Below are positions 7,634-16,394 of a stretch of 64,000 nucleotides of DNA, piece after piece; positions within the stretch are counted from its first letter, which is position 1, and the number at the start of each line of letters is the position of its first letter. This stretch comes from Sphingomonas_Q fennica_A (GTDB taxonomy: Bacteria; Pseudomonadota; Alphaproteobacteria; Sphingomonadales; Sphingomonadaceae). The position numbers were made by a program, and so were the translations under genes. Location of the stretch: assembly GCA_036946415.1 (NCBI GenBank), contig JAQIJD010000013.1:13560-77559 (forward strand). Direction: 5' to 3'. The notes below the pieces were generated by a model. That model did no database searches. It saw only the letters and a list, made by a program, of their open reading frames with translations, and was not told where the DNA came from.

Positions 7634-8741
7634 TCACGCGCCGTCGGCGTCGAAACCCAGCATCGCCCGCTTCTCGCCCCGCGTCAGGAAGTCCGCCGCC
7701 GTCACCTGGGCCCACAGCCGCTCGCGATCGGCGGCCAGCGCCGGCACTCCGTCGGGATCGGTCAGGATGCGGCAGCCCGGCCACCACGCCGCCAGCGCCC
7801 GCCCCGCGCCCTCGGCGATGCGCTGCGCCATCGGCAGCACCGTCAGCCGGAACAGCGCGCGATTGGCCTCGGTATAATTGGCATAGGTGGCGTCGCCGGG
7901 CAGGCCGAGCAGCATCGGCGGCACCCCCAGCGCCAGCGCGATGTCGCGCGCCGCCCCCGCCTTCAGCCCGGCGAAGTCCATGTCGGCGGGCGTCAGGCTC
8001 ATCGCCTGCCAGCGCAGGCCGCCTTCCAGAAGCATCGGCCGCCCGGCATTGGCCTGCCCTGCGAAACTCTCCTCCATCTCGCGCTTCAGCCGGTCGAACT
8101 GTTCGGCCGAAAGCGGCGCCCCGCCCTCGCCCGGCTCGTGCACCAGCGCGCCGGAAGGGCGCGCGGCATTGTCCAGCAGCGCCTTGTTCCAGCGCTGCGC
8201 GGCATTGTGCACCGCCACCGCCCCCGCCGCCGCGGACAGGCTGCCGAGGCCATAATGATCGTCCAGCGGATGCGCCTGGGCGAGATGGATCAGCCCCGGC
8301 CGCCCGGCGCCGTCGCGGGCGGCGACCCGCATCGCCGCCCCGCCCGCGCGATAGAGATAGGCCGCCGGCCAGCCGTTGGCGTCGGTCTCGATCGTCACCC
8401 GCTCGGGGCGCAGCGCCACCAGCTCGGCCGGCCGCCCGCCGGCATCGAGGCCGATGTGCAGATAGGCGTTGCCGTGCAGCAGCAGATGCCCCGCCGCCGC
8501 CTCGGCGACGCGCGCGACGATCGCCGCCGCCGGCCCATGCGCCGCATCCTCCGCATAGAGCGGTACCCCCCGCCACCCCGTCCGTCACCAGCCGGAGCGC
8601 ACGCTGCGCCACCGGATTGGCGATCACCGCCTCGGCCACCTGCACCTCATAGGCGCGCGGCCACTCGCCCGCCGGCGCACCCGCGAACCCGCGCGCCAGC
8701 CCCGGCCGCGCCACAGCGGCCGCCCGTTGAAACCAACCCAT
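7634..8741 (-). pseudogene. phage portal protein (HK97/GTA gp3-like), one +1 frame break
   Basis: Portal forms the DNA entry ring of the head. The start MGWFQRAAAVARPG at 8741 has a GGGAGAGG site. Blocks EAVIANPVAQRALRLVTDGV, NAYLHIGLD-like, DHYGLGSLSAA, DFAGLKAGAARDIALALGVPP and ANYTEANRALFRLTV are portal hallmarks. The frame breaks at a six-C run (plus-strand 8566-8571). Deleting one base joins DGVAG to VPLYAEDAAHG and gives an intact ~368-aa protein. Probably functional in the real genome. Confidence 0.88.
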
Positions 8742-9257
8742 CGCCCTCTCCCGATAAAAGCGCGCCGCTCGAGGCCCTAACCGACCGCTCATGCGGATCA
8801 CCCCGCCAGGCCAGTCGCTTCCGCCTCGGCCCACCGAAGGCCATCGCACAGTGCGCCGAAACGCCCCCCTCCCTGAAAGGGAGGGGCTGGGGGTGGGTTC
8901 GTCGCGAGGCTCGGTCGCGCCCGCCATCCGGCGAACCCACCCCCGCCCCCTCCCTTTCAGGGAGGGGGAGTGTTCAGCGCTACCGCACCTGCATCGCCGA
9001 CCCCATTCGGAACGGCTCCGCGCCCCGCGTCAGCCAATGCACTTCGCCCGCCACACACCGCCACCAGCGGCAACCCCGCCCCCGCCGTCACCAGCCGGGC
9101 GGATCGCGCCGCGACCGCGCGCACCACCCGCCCCAACCGAAACACCTCCGCGTCTCCGCGCCTCCGCGCGAACCAATCCGTGCTTGCCGCCGGGAACACC
9201 GCCTCGAAACGGCCGCCGTCACCGCCAACCGGGGCATTTCGCCCCCGCAGCATAGGC
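8742..9257. repeat. 516-bp repeat-bearing gap between terminase and portal
   Basis: A large inverted repeat has arms at about 8865-8901 (CCCCTCCCTGAAAGGGAGGG...GTGGGTTCG) and 8932-8968 (its reverse complement) around a 30-bp loop. At about 9147-9175 a CCTCCGCGTCTCCGCGCCTCC element occurs, the same as at 17129-17144 and 17289-17310. A minus-strand frame across 8957-9283 exists, but its residues are encoded by these repeats, so I do not call it a gene. Confidence 0.7.
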
Positions 9258-10679
9258 TCACATCCGCCGCATCCGCGGGTCACTCCCCCGCGGCCCCAGC
9301 ATCAGCGCGGTCAGCGCCCACACCGCCGCGTCGGCGCGGTCTGGCGATCGGCCCGGTCCCTCATAGCCGCCGCCCGCGGTGAACCCCGCCAGCTCGTCTT
9401 CCAGCGCCGGAAACGCGCCGACATGCCTGACCCGCCCCGTCTCGTAGAGCAGCGCCACCGGCTCGGCCCGCGTCACCTTGCCATGCGCGGCGTGGACCAG
9501 GGTCAGCGGCAGGCCGCCATCGGCGGCGCGCAGCACGCTCGCCACCATCGCCCCGCCGTTGTTCGCCTCGGCCACCACCCGGTCCGCGCCGTGCGCCGCC
9601 GCCGCCTCCGCCACCGCCCGCGCCCAGCCTTCGGGGCTGAGGCCCTGCACGCTCGCATCCGCCACGATGTAGCCGCAGCCATCCGCCCCCCGCGCCGCCA
9701 CCACGATGCCGCAGGCGTCGCTGGTCGCCGCCGCCCCCGCCGGGGGATCGACGCCAACCACCACGCGGCGGAGCGCCGGCGCCGCCGCCACCCGCGCCCG
9801 CTCGATCAGCGCGCGCGGCCACAGCGTGCCCTCGGCATCGTCCAGCAGCTCGCCCTCCAGCTCCTGCCGGCCGAGCCGCGTGCCGCCATAGGTCGCGCGC
9901 ATGTCCGCCAGATAGCGCGCCGCCAGATGCGCGGCATTGTCCGCACTCCGCCCGCGCGTCACCGAAACCCCGCGCGCCTTGAGCAGCCGGCGCACGATCG
10001 CCACCGGCCGCGGCGTGGTCGTCGCCACGATCCGCGGCCGCTCGCCGAGCCTCAGGCCCATCGCCAGATTGTCCCACGCCGCCTCCGCCGCCGGCCATTT
10101 GGCGATCTCGTCGGCCCAGGCCAGATGATGCTGCGGCCCGCGCAGCCCCTCCGGCTCGGCGCCCGAGAAGAGCTGCGCCTGCGCCCCGTTTGGCCAGGTC
10201 AGCCGCCTGAGCGACGGCTCGAACCGCGGCCGCCGCCCCGGCGGCGCGATGGCGAGGAGCCCACTCTCCCCCTCCACCATCACCGCCCGCGCCTCCGCCA
10301 TCGTCGCCGCGATCAGCGCGATCCGCAGGCGCGGATCGGCCTCGGCCTGTTCGCGCACCCATTCCGCCCCCATCCGCGTCTTGCCGAAGCCGCGCCCCGC
10401 CAGCACCAGCCACACCCGCCAGTCGCCGGCGGGCGCGCGCTGGCCCGGCCGCGCCCAGAACGCCCATTGATGTTCCAGCCGCCGCAGCAGGATCGGCGGA
10501 ACCCCGTCGAGCTGCGCGTCGATGGCCCCGGACCGCGCCACCTGCTCGGCGGTCGATCGCGCCGCATCCCCGTCGCACGCCGCCAGCCCCGCCAGCACCG
10601 CCGCGACCGCCGCATCGGCCTCGCCGCTATCGTCCGCGCCCGCCGCCGCCCGCCGCACCGCGCTTCGGCCCGCGCTCAT
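9258..10679 (-). CDS. phage terminase large subunit (GTA gp2-like)
   Basis: 473 aa. The motor/nuclease that packages DNA into heads. The ATPase has Walker A LAGRGFGKTRMG at about residues 93-104 and Walker B LAWADE near 187-192. TTTPRP is the coupling motif. The C-terminal RNase H-like nuclease begins with VVVGVDPPAG. GTA terminases package random host DNA; whether this one does is inferred from cluster type. ATG at 10679 overlaps the small-terminase stop. Confidence 0.93.
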   Translation of the reverse strand: MSAGRSAVRRAAAGADDSGEADAAVAAVLAGLAACDGDAARSTAEQVARSGAIDAQLDGVPPILLRRLEHQWAFWARPGQRAPAGDWRVWLVLAGRGFGKTRMGAEWVREQAEADPRLRIALIAATMAEARAVMVEGESGLLAIAPPGRRPRFEPSLRRLTWPNGAQAQLFSGAEPEGLRGPQHHLAWADEIAKWPAAEAAWDNLAMGLRLGERPRIVATTTPRPVAIVRRLLKARGVSVTRGRSADNAAHLAARYLADMRATYGGTRLGRQELEGELLDDAEGTLWPRALIERARVAAAPALRRVVVGVDPPAGAAATSDACGIVVAARGADGCGYIVADASVQGLSPEGWARAVAEAAAAHGADRVVAEANNGGAMVASVLRAADGGLPLTLVHAAHGKVTRAEPVALLYETGRVRHVGAFPALEDELAGFTAGGGYEGPGRSPDRADAAVWALTALMLGPRGSDPRMRRM

Positions 10680-11155
10680 GCCGGATCGCCCGCGCCGCCC
10701 CCGTCCGCGGCCGGCGCCTCCGCCAGCCGCGCCGCCATCTCCTCCAGCCGCTGCGTCATCCGGCGGCGGACGGTGGCATCGTCCTCGGGCGGGCCCGCCT
10801 CCGGCCCCGGCTCGTCCCGCCGCCGGGCGAGCAGCGCCAGCGCCGCCCGCTCGGAATGTTCCTTCACCGATGCGATGCGCTTGCCGCCGAAGAACACCGG
10901 CCGCGTCACGCCCTTCACCGCCCGCTCCAGCATCAGCAGCTCCAGCCGGGCATAGCCCTCGCCGATCGCGAGCGCCCAGGCGGCGCGGAACGCCTCCGAT
11001 TGCTGGCGGTGGCGATAGACGCTCGTCTCGCTCGTCCCCGCGATCCTGGCCGAGGCCTTCACGTTCAGCGTCTCGATCAGCGCCCCCAGGAACTTCCGCT
11101 CGATCGCCGCGCTCCACCGCGCCGGCTTGCGCCCCGCCTTCGCCGCCAAAGCCAT
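10676..11155 (-). CDS. small terminase-like HTH protein (GTA gp1-like)
   Basis: 159 aa, first gene of the cluster. Residues ~20-60 (FLGALIETLNVKASARIAGTS...SVYRHR) form a helix-turn-helix like those of small terminase subunits, which recognise DNA for packaging. The middle (LELLMLERAVKGV) resembles oligomerisation helices. Start at MALAAKAGRK with a CGGAGGG site; an alternative ATG 60 nt upstream lacks a good site. The C-terminus is Ala/Glu-rich. Confidence 0.8.
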   Translation of the reverse strand: MALAAKAGRKPARWSAAIERKFLGALIETLNVKASARIAGTSETSVYRHRQQSEAFRAAWALAIGEGYARLELLMLERAVKGVTRPVFFGGKRIASVKEHSERAALALLARRRDEPGPEAGPPEDDATVRRRMTQRLEEMAARLAEAPAADGGGAGDPA

Positions 11156-11334
11156 CCCGCCCTCCGGACATGAAAAGGCCGGCCGCGGTCGCCCGCGCCG
11201 GCCCATCTCCCGCACATGATGATGTCGCCGAAACCGGCTCGCGGGGCCGCCCGATCCGGGCGGTCGCGCCCCCGATCGCGCATCGGGCGATCCGCCGCCC
11301 GCCCCGATCAGCTACGATTTCTCAGCGTGCCGTT

Positions 11335-11363
11335 CCTCTAGCAGATCAGCGTGGCGCTGTCAA
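11335..11363 (-). promoter_or_regulatory. sigma70-type promoter driving the GTA cluster
   Basis: On the minus strand TTGACA (11363-11358), a 17-bp spacer and TAGAGG (11340-11335). This is a near-consensus housekeeping promoter pointing at the terminase genes, with a ~170-nt leader to the first ATG. Reading is direct; activity is inferred. Confidence 0.6.
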
Positions 11364-11369
11364 GCATTT

Positions 11370-11384
11370 GTTCACGCCTTGTTC
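11370..11384. promoter_or_regulatory. LexA-type box GTTC-N7-GTTC
   Basis: GTTCACGCCTTGTTC is an exact match to the alphaproteobacterial SOS box GTTCN7GTTC. It lies 6 bp upstream of the -35 of the promoter at 11335-11363, suggesting DNA-damage control of the GTA cluster. Confidence 0.5.
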
Positions 11385-11402
11385 CGCAAGGCGGTATGCG
11401 TA

Positions 11403-11663
11403 TCACAGCCCGGCCGCCTTGCGCAGCACCGCATTCACCCGCGTTTGCCAGCCGGCACCCTGGGCGCGAAAATGCGCCAGCACATCGTTGTCGATGCGGA
11501 TCGCGATCTGGGATTTGGCGGACGTCGTCGAACCCCTCGGCCGCCCGCCCCGCCGTGCGCGCCGCTCGGCCAGAGCCGCCTCCAGCGCCGCCACCGTGAC
11601 ATCGCCGTCCTCGGCATCCCTCAGGTCCGCCTCAAGGGCGATCATAAGCGCGTCGCGCACCAT
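11403..11663 (-). CDS. brnA: BrnA-type antitoxin
   Basis: 86 aa. The C-terminal KSQIAIRIDNDVLAHFRAQG and GWQTRVNAVLRKA form the ribbon-helix-helix and helix pattern of BrnA antitoxins, which bind BrnT and autoregulate the operon. Start MVRDALMIAL with a CGGAGA site; it overlaps the toxin 3' end by 32 nt, as usual for this operon. Confidence 0.85.
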   Translation of the reverse strand: MVRDALMIALEADLRDAEDGDVTVAALEAALAERRARRGGRPRGSTTSAKSQIAIRIDNDVLAHFRAQGAGWQTRVNAVLRKAAGL

Positions 11664-11898
11664 CGTTGCGTCTCCGTACCGAAATGAACCGGACGACGGT
11701 GCCGCGGACGACATGCACCGCTGTCCACAATCTGCCATCCACCATCCCGATCGCACGAAACCGCCGCTCGCCATCCTCGACCCGGATCGTCGGCACCACG
11801 AGCATCTCGTTATCGTCGAACACCCGCGCTCCGAATGTCAGCGACACGCCATGCTTGGCGACGTTCGCGGCATCCTTGTCGGGATCGGACGCGATCTA
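11632..11898 (-). CDS. brnT: BrnT-type RNase toxin, N-terminus unclear
   Basis: The frame encodes DPDKDAANVAKHGVSLTFGARVFDD and later RFRAIGMVDGRLWTAVHVV, RFISVRRR, the BrnT ribonuclease pattern. However, the codon before ATC (11898) is a TAG and no ATG, GTG or TTG lies at the expected N-terminus. The first normal start is the GTG at 11847, which would delete the conserved DPxK...NxxKHG region. Either ATC starts translation, a small indel hides the start, or the toxin is disabled. Confidence 0.6.
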
Positions 11899-12005
11899 CT
11901 GATAACGCGACCGTCAAGACCGGACGCCCTGTGCAGCGGATGCCGCCTCATTCGAGAGGCGGAGAGGCCTGGCACCACCTTCGGCAATCCGCCGTCACCC
12001 CCGCC

Positions 12006-12590
12006 TCAACACGGCAGCCACACCTCGTTCTGCCGCAGCCGCCCCGGCAGCATCGGCGAATAATACAAGGCATGCTCCACGCCCCCCGCCGGCCCCTCGC
12101 CGCGGTCGATCAGCCGGCCGCGCAGCGCCATCTCCTGGTCGCGCAGCAGCCGGTCGTCCACCCGCCCGGTGAAGCGCAGCGCCGCGATCCGCCGGGCGCT
12201 CAGGGTGGCGATCGTCACGCCCTCGCCCGGCACCGGCAGGTCGGCGATGCGGTCCTCGGGCAGGGGCACGCGCACCCGCCAGCCGCCGTCGACGGGCGCC
12301 GCCATCACCGGCAATGTCGTCGGCAGGCGCTGGCGGCCGCTGCCCGATCCCAGCACATAACCCGCCAGCGCCGCGAAGCCGTCGCCCAGCGCCCGGTCGC
12401 GGCGGCCGGGGCGCACCGCCTCCACCACCGTCAGCGCGGGATAGCGGCGGATCTCGAACGCGCCGTCCGCCGCCTCGATCGTGAAGGCGGGCGTCCAGCC
12501 CTTCTTCTCGCGCAGGTAGAGGAAGGCGGCCCCCGCCGCCGCCGCCCCCGCCACCGCCGCCAGCATCCTGCCCCGGCCGCTTATCGCCAT
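12006..12590 (-). CDS. SOUL family heme-binding protein
   Basis: 194 aa. Residues ~8-25 (MLAAVAGAAAAGAAFLYL) form a membrane anchor or signal. The SOUL fold follows: AFEIRRYPALTVVEA near the start, FAALAGYVLGSGSG, LPTTLPVMAAP and FTGRVDDRLL. The family binds haem or related tetrapyrroles; the physiological role in bacteria is not settled. Start at MAISGRG with an AAGGAGA site. Confidence 0.88.
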   Translation of the reverse strand: MAISGRGRMLAAVAGAAAAGAAFLYLREKKGWTPAFTIEAADGAFEIRRYPALTVVEAVRPGRRDRALGDGFAALAGYVLGSGSGRQRLPTTLPVMAAPVDGGWRVRVPLPEDRIADLPVPGEGVTIATLSARRIAALRFTGRVDDRLLRDQEMALRGRLIDRGEGPAGGVEHALYYSPMLPGRLRQNEVWLPC

Positions 12591-12622
12591 CCAGCCCGTC
12601 TCCTTCCCGTCCGTCACCCGCC

Positions 12623-13066
12623 TCACGCACAGCCGTAATAGTCGGCGATCCGGTCGAGCGCCATCGACAGCACCAGCCGCCCGGCACGCTTGGGCCAGCC
12701 GAGCGCCTGTTCGGCATCGGCCATCCCCTGCCCGTCGCAGATCACCCGCCAGGCGATGTCCTGCATCCCCGGCCCGGCGGCGGCGACCGCACCTTCGAAC
12801 CGCCGCTTGGCAGCGAGCTGCGCAGTCGCCGGATCGAGGCCCTCGCCGGTCGATCGCGCCCCCGCCTCCCACCGCATCGTCACCCGCGGGCCCAGCCCGG
12901 CGATCGTCCAGTCGCCGCGCAGCCGTTCCCCCGCCGCCTGCTGCCGCGGGGTGACGAGGCCGCGCGCCGCCAGCCAGCCCAGCGGCGATTCGGCCAGGTT
13001 CACCGTCACCCGCCGTCCGCCCGCATCCCCCGGCAGCGCCCGTTCCGCCAGCATCCTCTTGGCCAT
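12623..13066 (-). CDS. DUF6456 domain protein
   Basis: 147 aa. The C-terminal half RRFEGAVAAAGPGMQDIAW...LGWPKRAGRLVLSMALDRIADYYG is the DUF6456 pattern. From memory this domain also occurs in GTA activators of the GafA/GafZ type, which would fit its place 1.5 kb upstream of the GTA promoter on the same strand. I cannot confirm this here. The N-terminal part contains a short helix-turn-helix-like ESPLGWLAARGLVTPRQ. Start with a GGGAGAC site. Confidence 0.75.
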   Translation of the reverse strand: MAKRMLAERALPGDAGGRRVTVNLAESPLGWLAARGLVTPRQQAAGERLRGDWTIAGLGPRVTMRWEAGARSTGEGLDPATAQLAAKRRFEGAVAAAGPGMQDIAWRVICDGQGMADAEQALGWPKRAGRLVLSMALDRIADYYGCA

Positions 13067-13134
13067 GCTCCGTCTCCCGTCCCGAATCGAAGGGCGCGCC
13101 TCCTGCCACGGAACGGGGGCTGTAGGACAGAACA

Positions 13135-15774
13135 TTATGCGAACATCACCACGCCCGGCGCAGCGTCACCCCCCCATGTCCGGGGCTCGGCGAGGAAGGC
13201 GCCATAGACCTGCGTCGCCGCCGTGCCGAAGGCCGCGGTCTGGCGCAAAGTCCCGCCCCCCTGCAACGGCGCGTCGTAGCCCACCTGTATGTAATCCACG
13301 TCGAACAGGTTCTGCGCCCACGCCTCGATCGCCCAGCCTGCACCGGAAAGGCCGATCCGCGCCCCCACCACCAGCACGCCGGGCTGGATCTTCTCCACGT
13401 CGAGGTCGGACCCGGTATTGGTGGCGGACTGGTAGCGCAGGTCGCCATGCACCAGCCCCGCGATTCCGCCGCCCAGGTCCGGCGTCCAGTCCGCCGCCCC
13501 CGTCACCGTCACCCGCGGCGCGTTGGAGAGGGGCCGCCCCGGCAGCTGGAACAATGTGGGGGAGAGGGCGCGCCCCCCCGTCCCCACCAGATCGTCGGCA
13601 TAATGCGTGTCGGCGATCGTCATCCCCGCGGTCAGCGCGAAGCCCCGCCCCGGCCGCACCGCCCCCTCGATCTCCACCCCACGCGCGACGACGCCGGCCG
13701 TCAGCCCCGCCGGGCAGGCCCCCGTCGCCGCCGAAAGGTCGCGGTCCGCCCCGCCCAGGTCCGCCTTGCAGCCGTTGAGCGATTCCACCGTGAAGGACGA
13801 ACCGTTGTAGCTGTTCAGCTGGAAGTCGCGGATGCGGCTGACGAAGCCCGTCAGCGCGAGGTCGAAGCGCGCGCGTGACAGCTTCACCCCCGCTTCCCAC
13901 GCCGTCACGGTCTCGGGCGCGAAGGCCAGCGCCGCCAGGTCCGCCCCGCTTGCGATCACCCCGCCGCGCGCCAGCGGCGTCCGCTCCAGATTATAGCCCC
14001 CCGCCTTGAACCCGCGCGACCAGCTCGCATAAGCGAGCAGGCCCGCGGCGGGCCGCCACGCCAGCGCCGCCGTCCCCGTCCCCTCGCGGTCGCGGCGCCG
14101 CGTCGCGCCGGCGAAGGTTCCCGCCGCCGTCGCCGGCAGCAGGCACGGCAGCGCGAAGGAGCCGGCCAGCGCCGATCCGGCGACGGCCCGGCACAGAGTA
14201 TTGTCGTCGGCCAGCGCCAGCCGCAGCCTTTTGCCCTCGTCGGTATAGCGCCCGCCCAGCGTCAGGCTCAGCCCCTCGGTCAGGCGGAACACATTGTGGG
14301 TGAACAGCGCCAGCGTCCGCCCGCGCTGGCGGAAGCGGTCGGCGATGCCGCGCCCGGCCGGGTCGTAGCCGGCAAGGCCGAGGCTTCCCGCCAGCGATCC
14401 CAGCCCCGGCCGCGCCGGATCGGCCGCCAGCGCGCCGAGCAGCGGCAGCACCGTCCGCCCCGCGTCGCCCGCCGGCAGGCCCCGCACCGCCGCGATCCGC
14501 GCCAGCAGCGCCGCCTGGTCGACGCACCCCGCCGGCCCCGGCGCCAGCGCCGCCGGCGCCGCGCCGTTCACCAGCAGGCAACTCGCATAGCGGGCGAAGT
14601 CCGCCCCGAACGTCTGGTTGTCGCGAAAGGCCAAAGTCTCGCGCGCCGCATAGCCGCCGACCAGCCAGTCGATCCGCCCGTCCAGCGCGCGGCCGTTCAG
14701 CCGCACCTCCTGGCTGAGCGTCTCGAACCTTTGCCCCGCCCCGCCGTCGGGATCGCGGCGCAGGATGTCGAGGTCGTTGAAGTCGCCGTCCTGCCCCCGC
14801 GTCCAGCGCCAGTCGCGCCACGCGCTGATGCCGGTCAGCGTCGCCCCGCCCAGCCCCGCCGTCACTTGGGCGGAGAGGCCCCCGTCGCGCACATCGCCGC
14901 GATATGCCTGCCCCGGCGTGATCGCCGTCCGCCGCCCGAACGTATCGGTATCGATCGTCCCGCCCAGCCCGCGCACGATCGCCGCGATCGGATTGGGGCC
15001 GAAGACGAGGCCGCCGTCCGCCCCCCGCGTCACGCTCCGTGTCGGCCGATAGCTGCCCGCGCAACATTCCTCGTCGCGCCGCGCATAATCGCCGATCAGG
15101 CGGATGGTGAGGTCGTCGCGCTCGAACAGTAGCTGCCCGCGAACCAGCCCGCGCCTGCGATCGTTCACGTCGCGCCCCGAAACCAGATCGGTCACGAACC
15201 CGCGCCGCCGCATCCCCACCCCGTCGATGCGGAAGGCGAGGTCACGCGCCACCGGTCCCGTCACCCCGGCGACCAACCGGCGCAGCCCGTAATTGCCGAG
15301 GCTCGCCTCCGCCGCCCCGCCCCAGTCGAAACGGGGGGCGGCGGTCTCGATGTCGATCAGCCCGGCGGTGGCGTTACGGCCGAACAACGTCCCCTGCGGC
15401 CCGCGCAGCACCGCGATGCGCGCGAGCGGCCCCAATTCGGTCAGCGCCACCCCGGGCCGGTTGCGATAGACCCCGTCCACTACCGTCGCGACCGAGCTTT
15501 CGAGGCCGGGATTGTCCCCCACCGTGCCGATCCCGCGGATGCGCGCGCCCGTCGCCCCCGCCTCCGATCCGGTCGAGGAGACGAGCAGCGTGGGGGCGAG
15601 CTGGTTGAGCTGGCGGATGTCCGTCACCCCCGCCCGCGCCAGCGCCTCCGCCCCGATCACCTGCACCGCCACCGGCACGTCACGCGCCACCTCGGCCCGC
15701 CCCGTCGCCGTCACGACGATCGCCGCCCCGTCCGCCGGCGCCCCCAGCGCCAGCGCCATCGCCATCAGTTGCAA
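13135..15774 (-). CDS. TonB-dependent receptor (frame break at the very C-terminus)
   Basis: Outer-membrane receptor, ~880 aa. After a short signal (MAMALALGAPADGA) comes IVVTATGRAEVARDVPVAV, the plug (LRGPQGTLFGRNATAG; 'GTLFGRNA' is typical of siderophore/aromatic receptors) and the 22-strand barrel with NLFDVDYIQVGY near the end. As read, the protein ends DAAPGVVMFA. A seven-C run (plus 13169-13175) with one base removed gives TWGVTLRRAW and a stop at 13146, with the aromatic terminus expected for barrels. Start uncertain: TTG at 15774, ATG at 15765 or a TTG at 15849. Substrate unknown. Confidence 0.85.
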   Translation of the reverse strand: MQLMAMALALGAPADGAAIVVTATGRAEVARDVPVAVQVIGAEALARAGVTDIRQLNQLAPTLLVSSTGSEAGATGARIRGIGTVGDNPGLESSVATVVDGVYRNRPGVALTELGPLARIAVLRGPQGTLFGRNATAGLIDIETAAPRFDWGGAAEASLGNYGLRRLVAGVTGPVARDLAFRIDGVGMRRRGFVTDLVSGRDVNDRRRGLVRGQLLFERDDLTIRLIGDYARRDEECCAGSYRPTRSVTRGADGGLVFGPNPIAAIVRGLGGTIDTDTFGRRTAITPGQAYRGDVRDGGLSAQVTAGLGGATLTGISAWRDWRWTRGQDGDFNDLDILRRDPDGGAGQRFETLSQEVRLNGRALDGRIDWLVGGYAARETLAFRDNQTFGADFARYASCLLVNGAAPAALAPGPAGCVDQAALLARIAAVRGLPAGDAGRTVLPLLGALAADPARPGLGSLAGSLGLAGYDPAGRGIADRFRQRGRTLALFTHNVFRLTEGLSLTLGGRYTDEGKRLRLALADDNTLCRAVAGSALAGSFALPCLLPATAAGTFAGATRRRDREGTGTAALAWRPAAGLLAYASWSRGFKAGGYNLERTPLARGGVIASGADLAALAFAPETVTAWEAGVKLSRARFDLALTGFVSRIRDFQLNSYNGSSFTVESLNGCKADLGGADRDLSAATGACPAGLTAGVVARGVEIEGAVRPGRGFALTAGMTIADTHYADDLVGTGGRALSPTLFQLPGRPLSNAPRVTVTGAADWTPDLGGGIAGLVHGDLRYQSATNTGSDLDVEKIQPGVLVVGARIGLSGAGWAIEAWAQNLFDVDYIQVGYDAPLQGGGTLRQTAAFGTAATQVYGAFLAEPRTWGGDAAPGVVMFA

Positions 15775-15884
15775 ACCGCAGACCCCCGCGGCGCCCTCCT
15801 CGGGCGCCACCCCCGGCCGCCCGCTAGGCCGATCCGCCCCCCGCCTCAATCGCCTTGCGACGAACGGCGGGCGTGGAATGGGGT

Positions 15885-16082
15885 CTAGAAGTGGCCAGTG
15901 ACTGGCGCACGCCCGGCAGCGCGTGCGCGCGTTTCGGCACGCGCCAGCAAGGCCCGCTTCCCGAGCGTGCGCCGGCCCCCCTTGTTGCGGAGCGCCTCGA
16001 TCGCGGCCTCACCCGCATCGAACCCCAGTGCCTGCCGGCGTCGCTCGGCCTCGGCGATGAAGGCATAGAAGTCGAAGATCAT
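15885..16082 (-). CDS. 65-aa protein coupled to a nucleotidyltransferase-like remnant
   Basis: MIFDFYAFIAEAERRRQ...ALGFDAGEAAIEALRNKGGRRT, basic C-terminus. The ATG overlaps the upstream stop (ATGA). I recognise it only as a small protein often coupled to nucleotidyltransferase-like genes in sphingomonads; it may be half of a toxin-antitoxin-like pair. No domain named. Confidence 0.5.
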   Translation of the reverse strand: MIFDFYAFIAEAERRRQALGFDAGEAAIEALRNKGGRRTLGKRALLARAETRARAAGRAPVTGHF

Positions 16083-16328
16083 CGCCGCACCGCCCCGAGA
16101 TCGATCAACCCGATGTCGCCATCCTCCTCGGCGACGCGCTTCGCAAGATAGTCCATGTCGATGCCCTGCGCCATCGCGAGGATCATCCGCGCCTGCCGCA
16201 GCCGGCTGTCGTCGGAGGGGCTGGCGATCGCATGCTGCGCCAGCCGATCCGCGATCATGTCCTCGAACGACGGCAGCGCCAGTTGATGACCGCCGCGCAA
16301 CACCGGCCTCAGCGTCCGGATCGAGCAT
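16079..16328 (-). pseudogene. C-terminal remnant of a nucleotidyltransferase-like gene
   Basis: The tail LALPSFEDMIADRLAQHAIAS...ARMILAMAQGIDMDYLAKRVAEEDGDI resembles the end of AbiEii/DUF6036-like nucleotidyltransferases. The catalytic N-terminus (GSxxxxD region) is absent. Upstream the frame turns into unrelated sequence and runs into the GST promoter and start at 16395. Most likely a 5'-deleted gene. Confidence 0.45.
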
Positions 16329-16394
16329 TCACACGCTGCGACACCGCCAGGGCAGGACTCGCCACGGCCGGCCCGCCGTGCCACGCTCGCCGCC

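Noticed and set aside
8957..9283. 108-aa minus-strand gene next to terminase
   Set aside because: Residues derive from the CCTCCGCGTCTCCGCG and palindromic repeats, which also occur downstream of the GST.
1..11155. complete temperate prophage
   Set aside because: No integrase, repressor, replication or lysis genes, no attachment sites seen; gene order and short tape measure fit a GTA.
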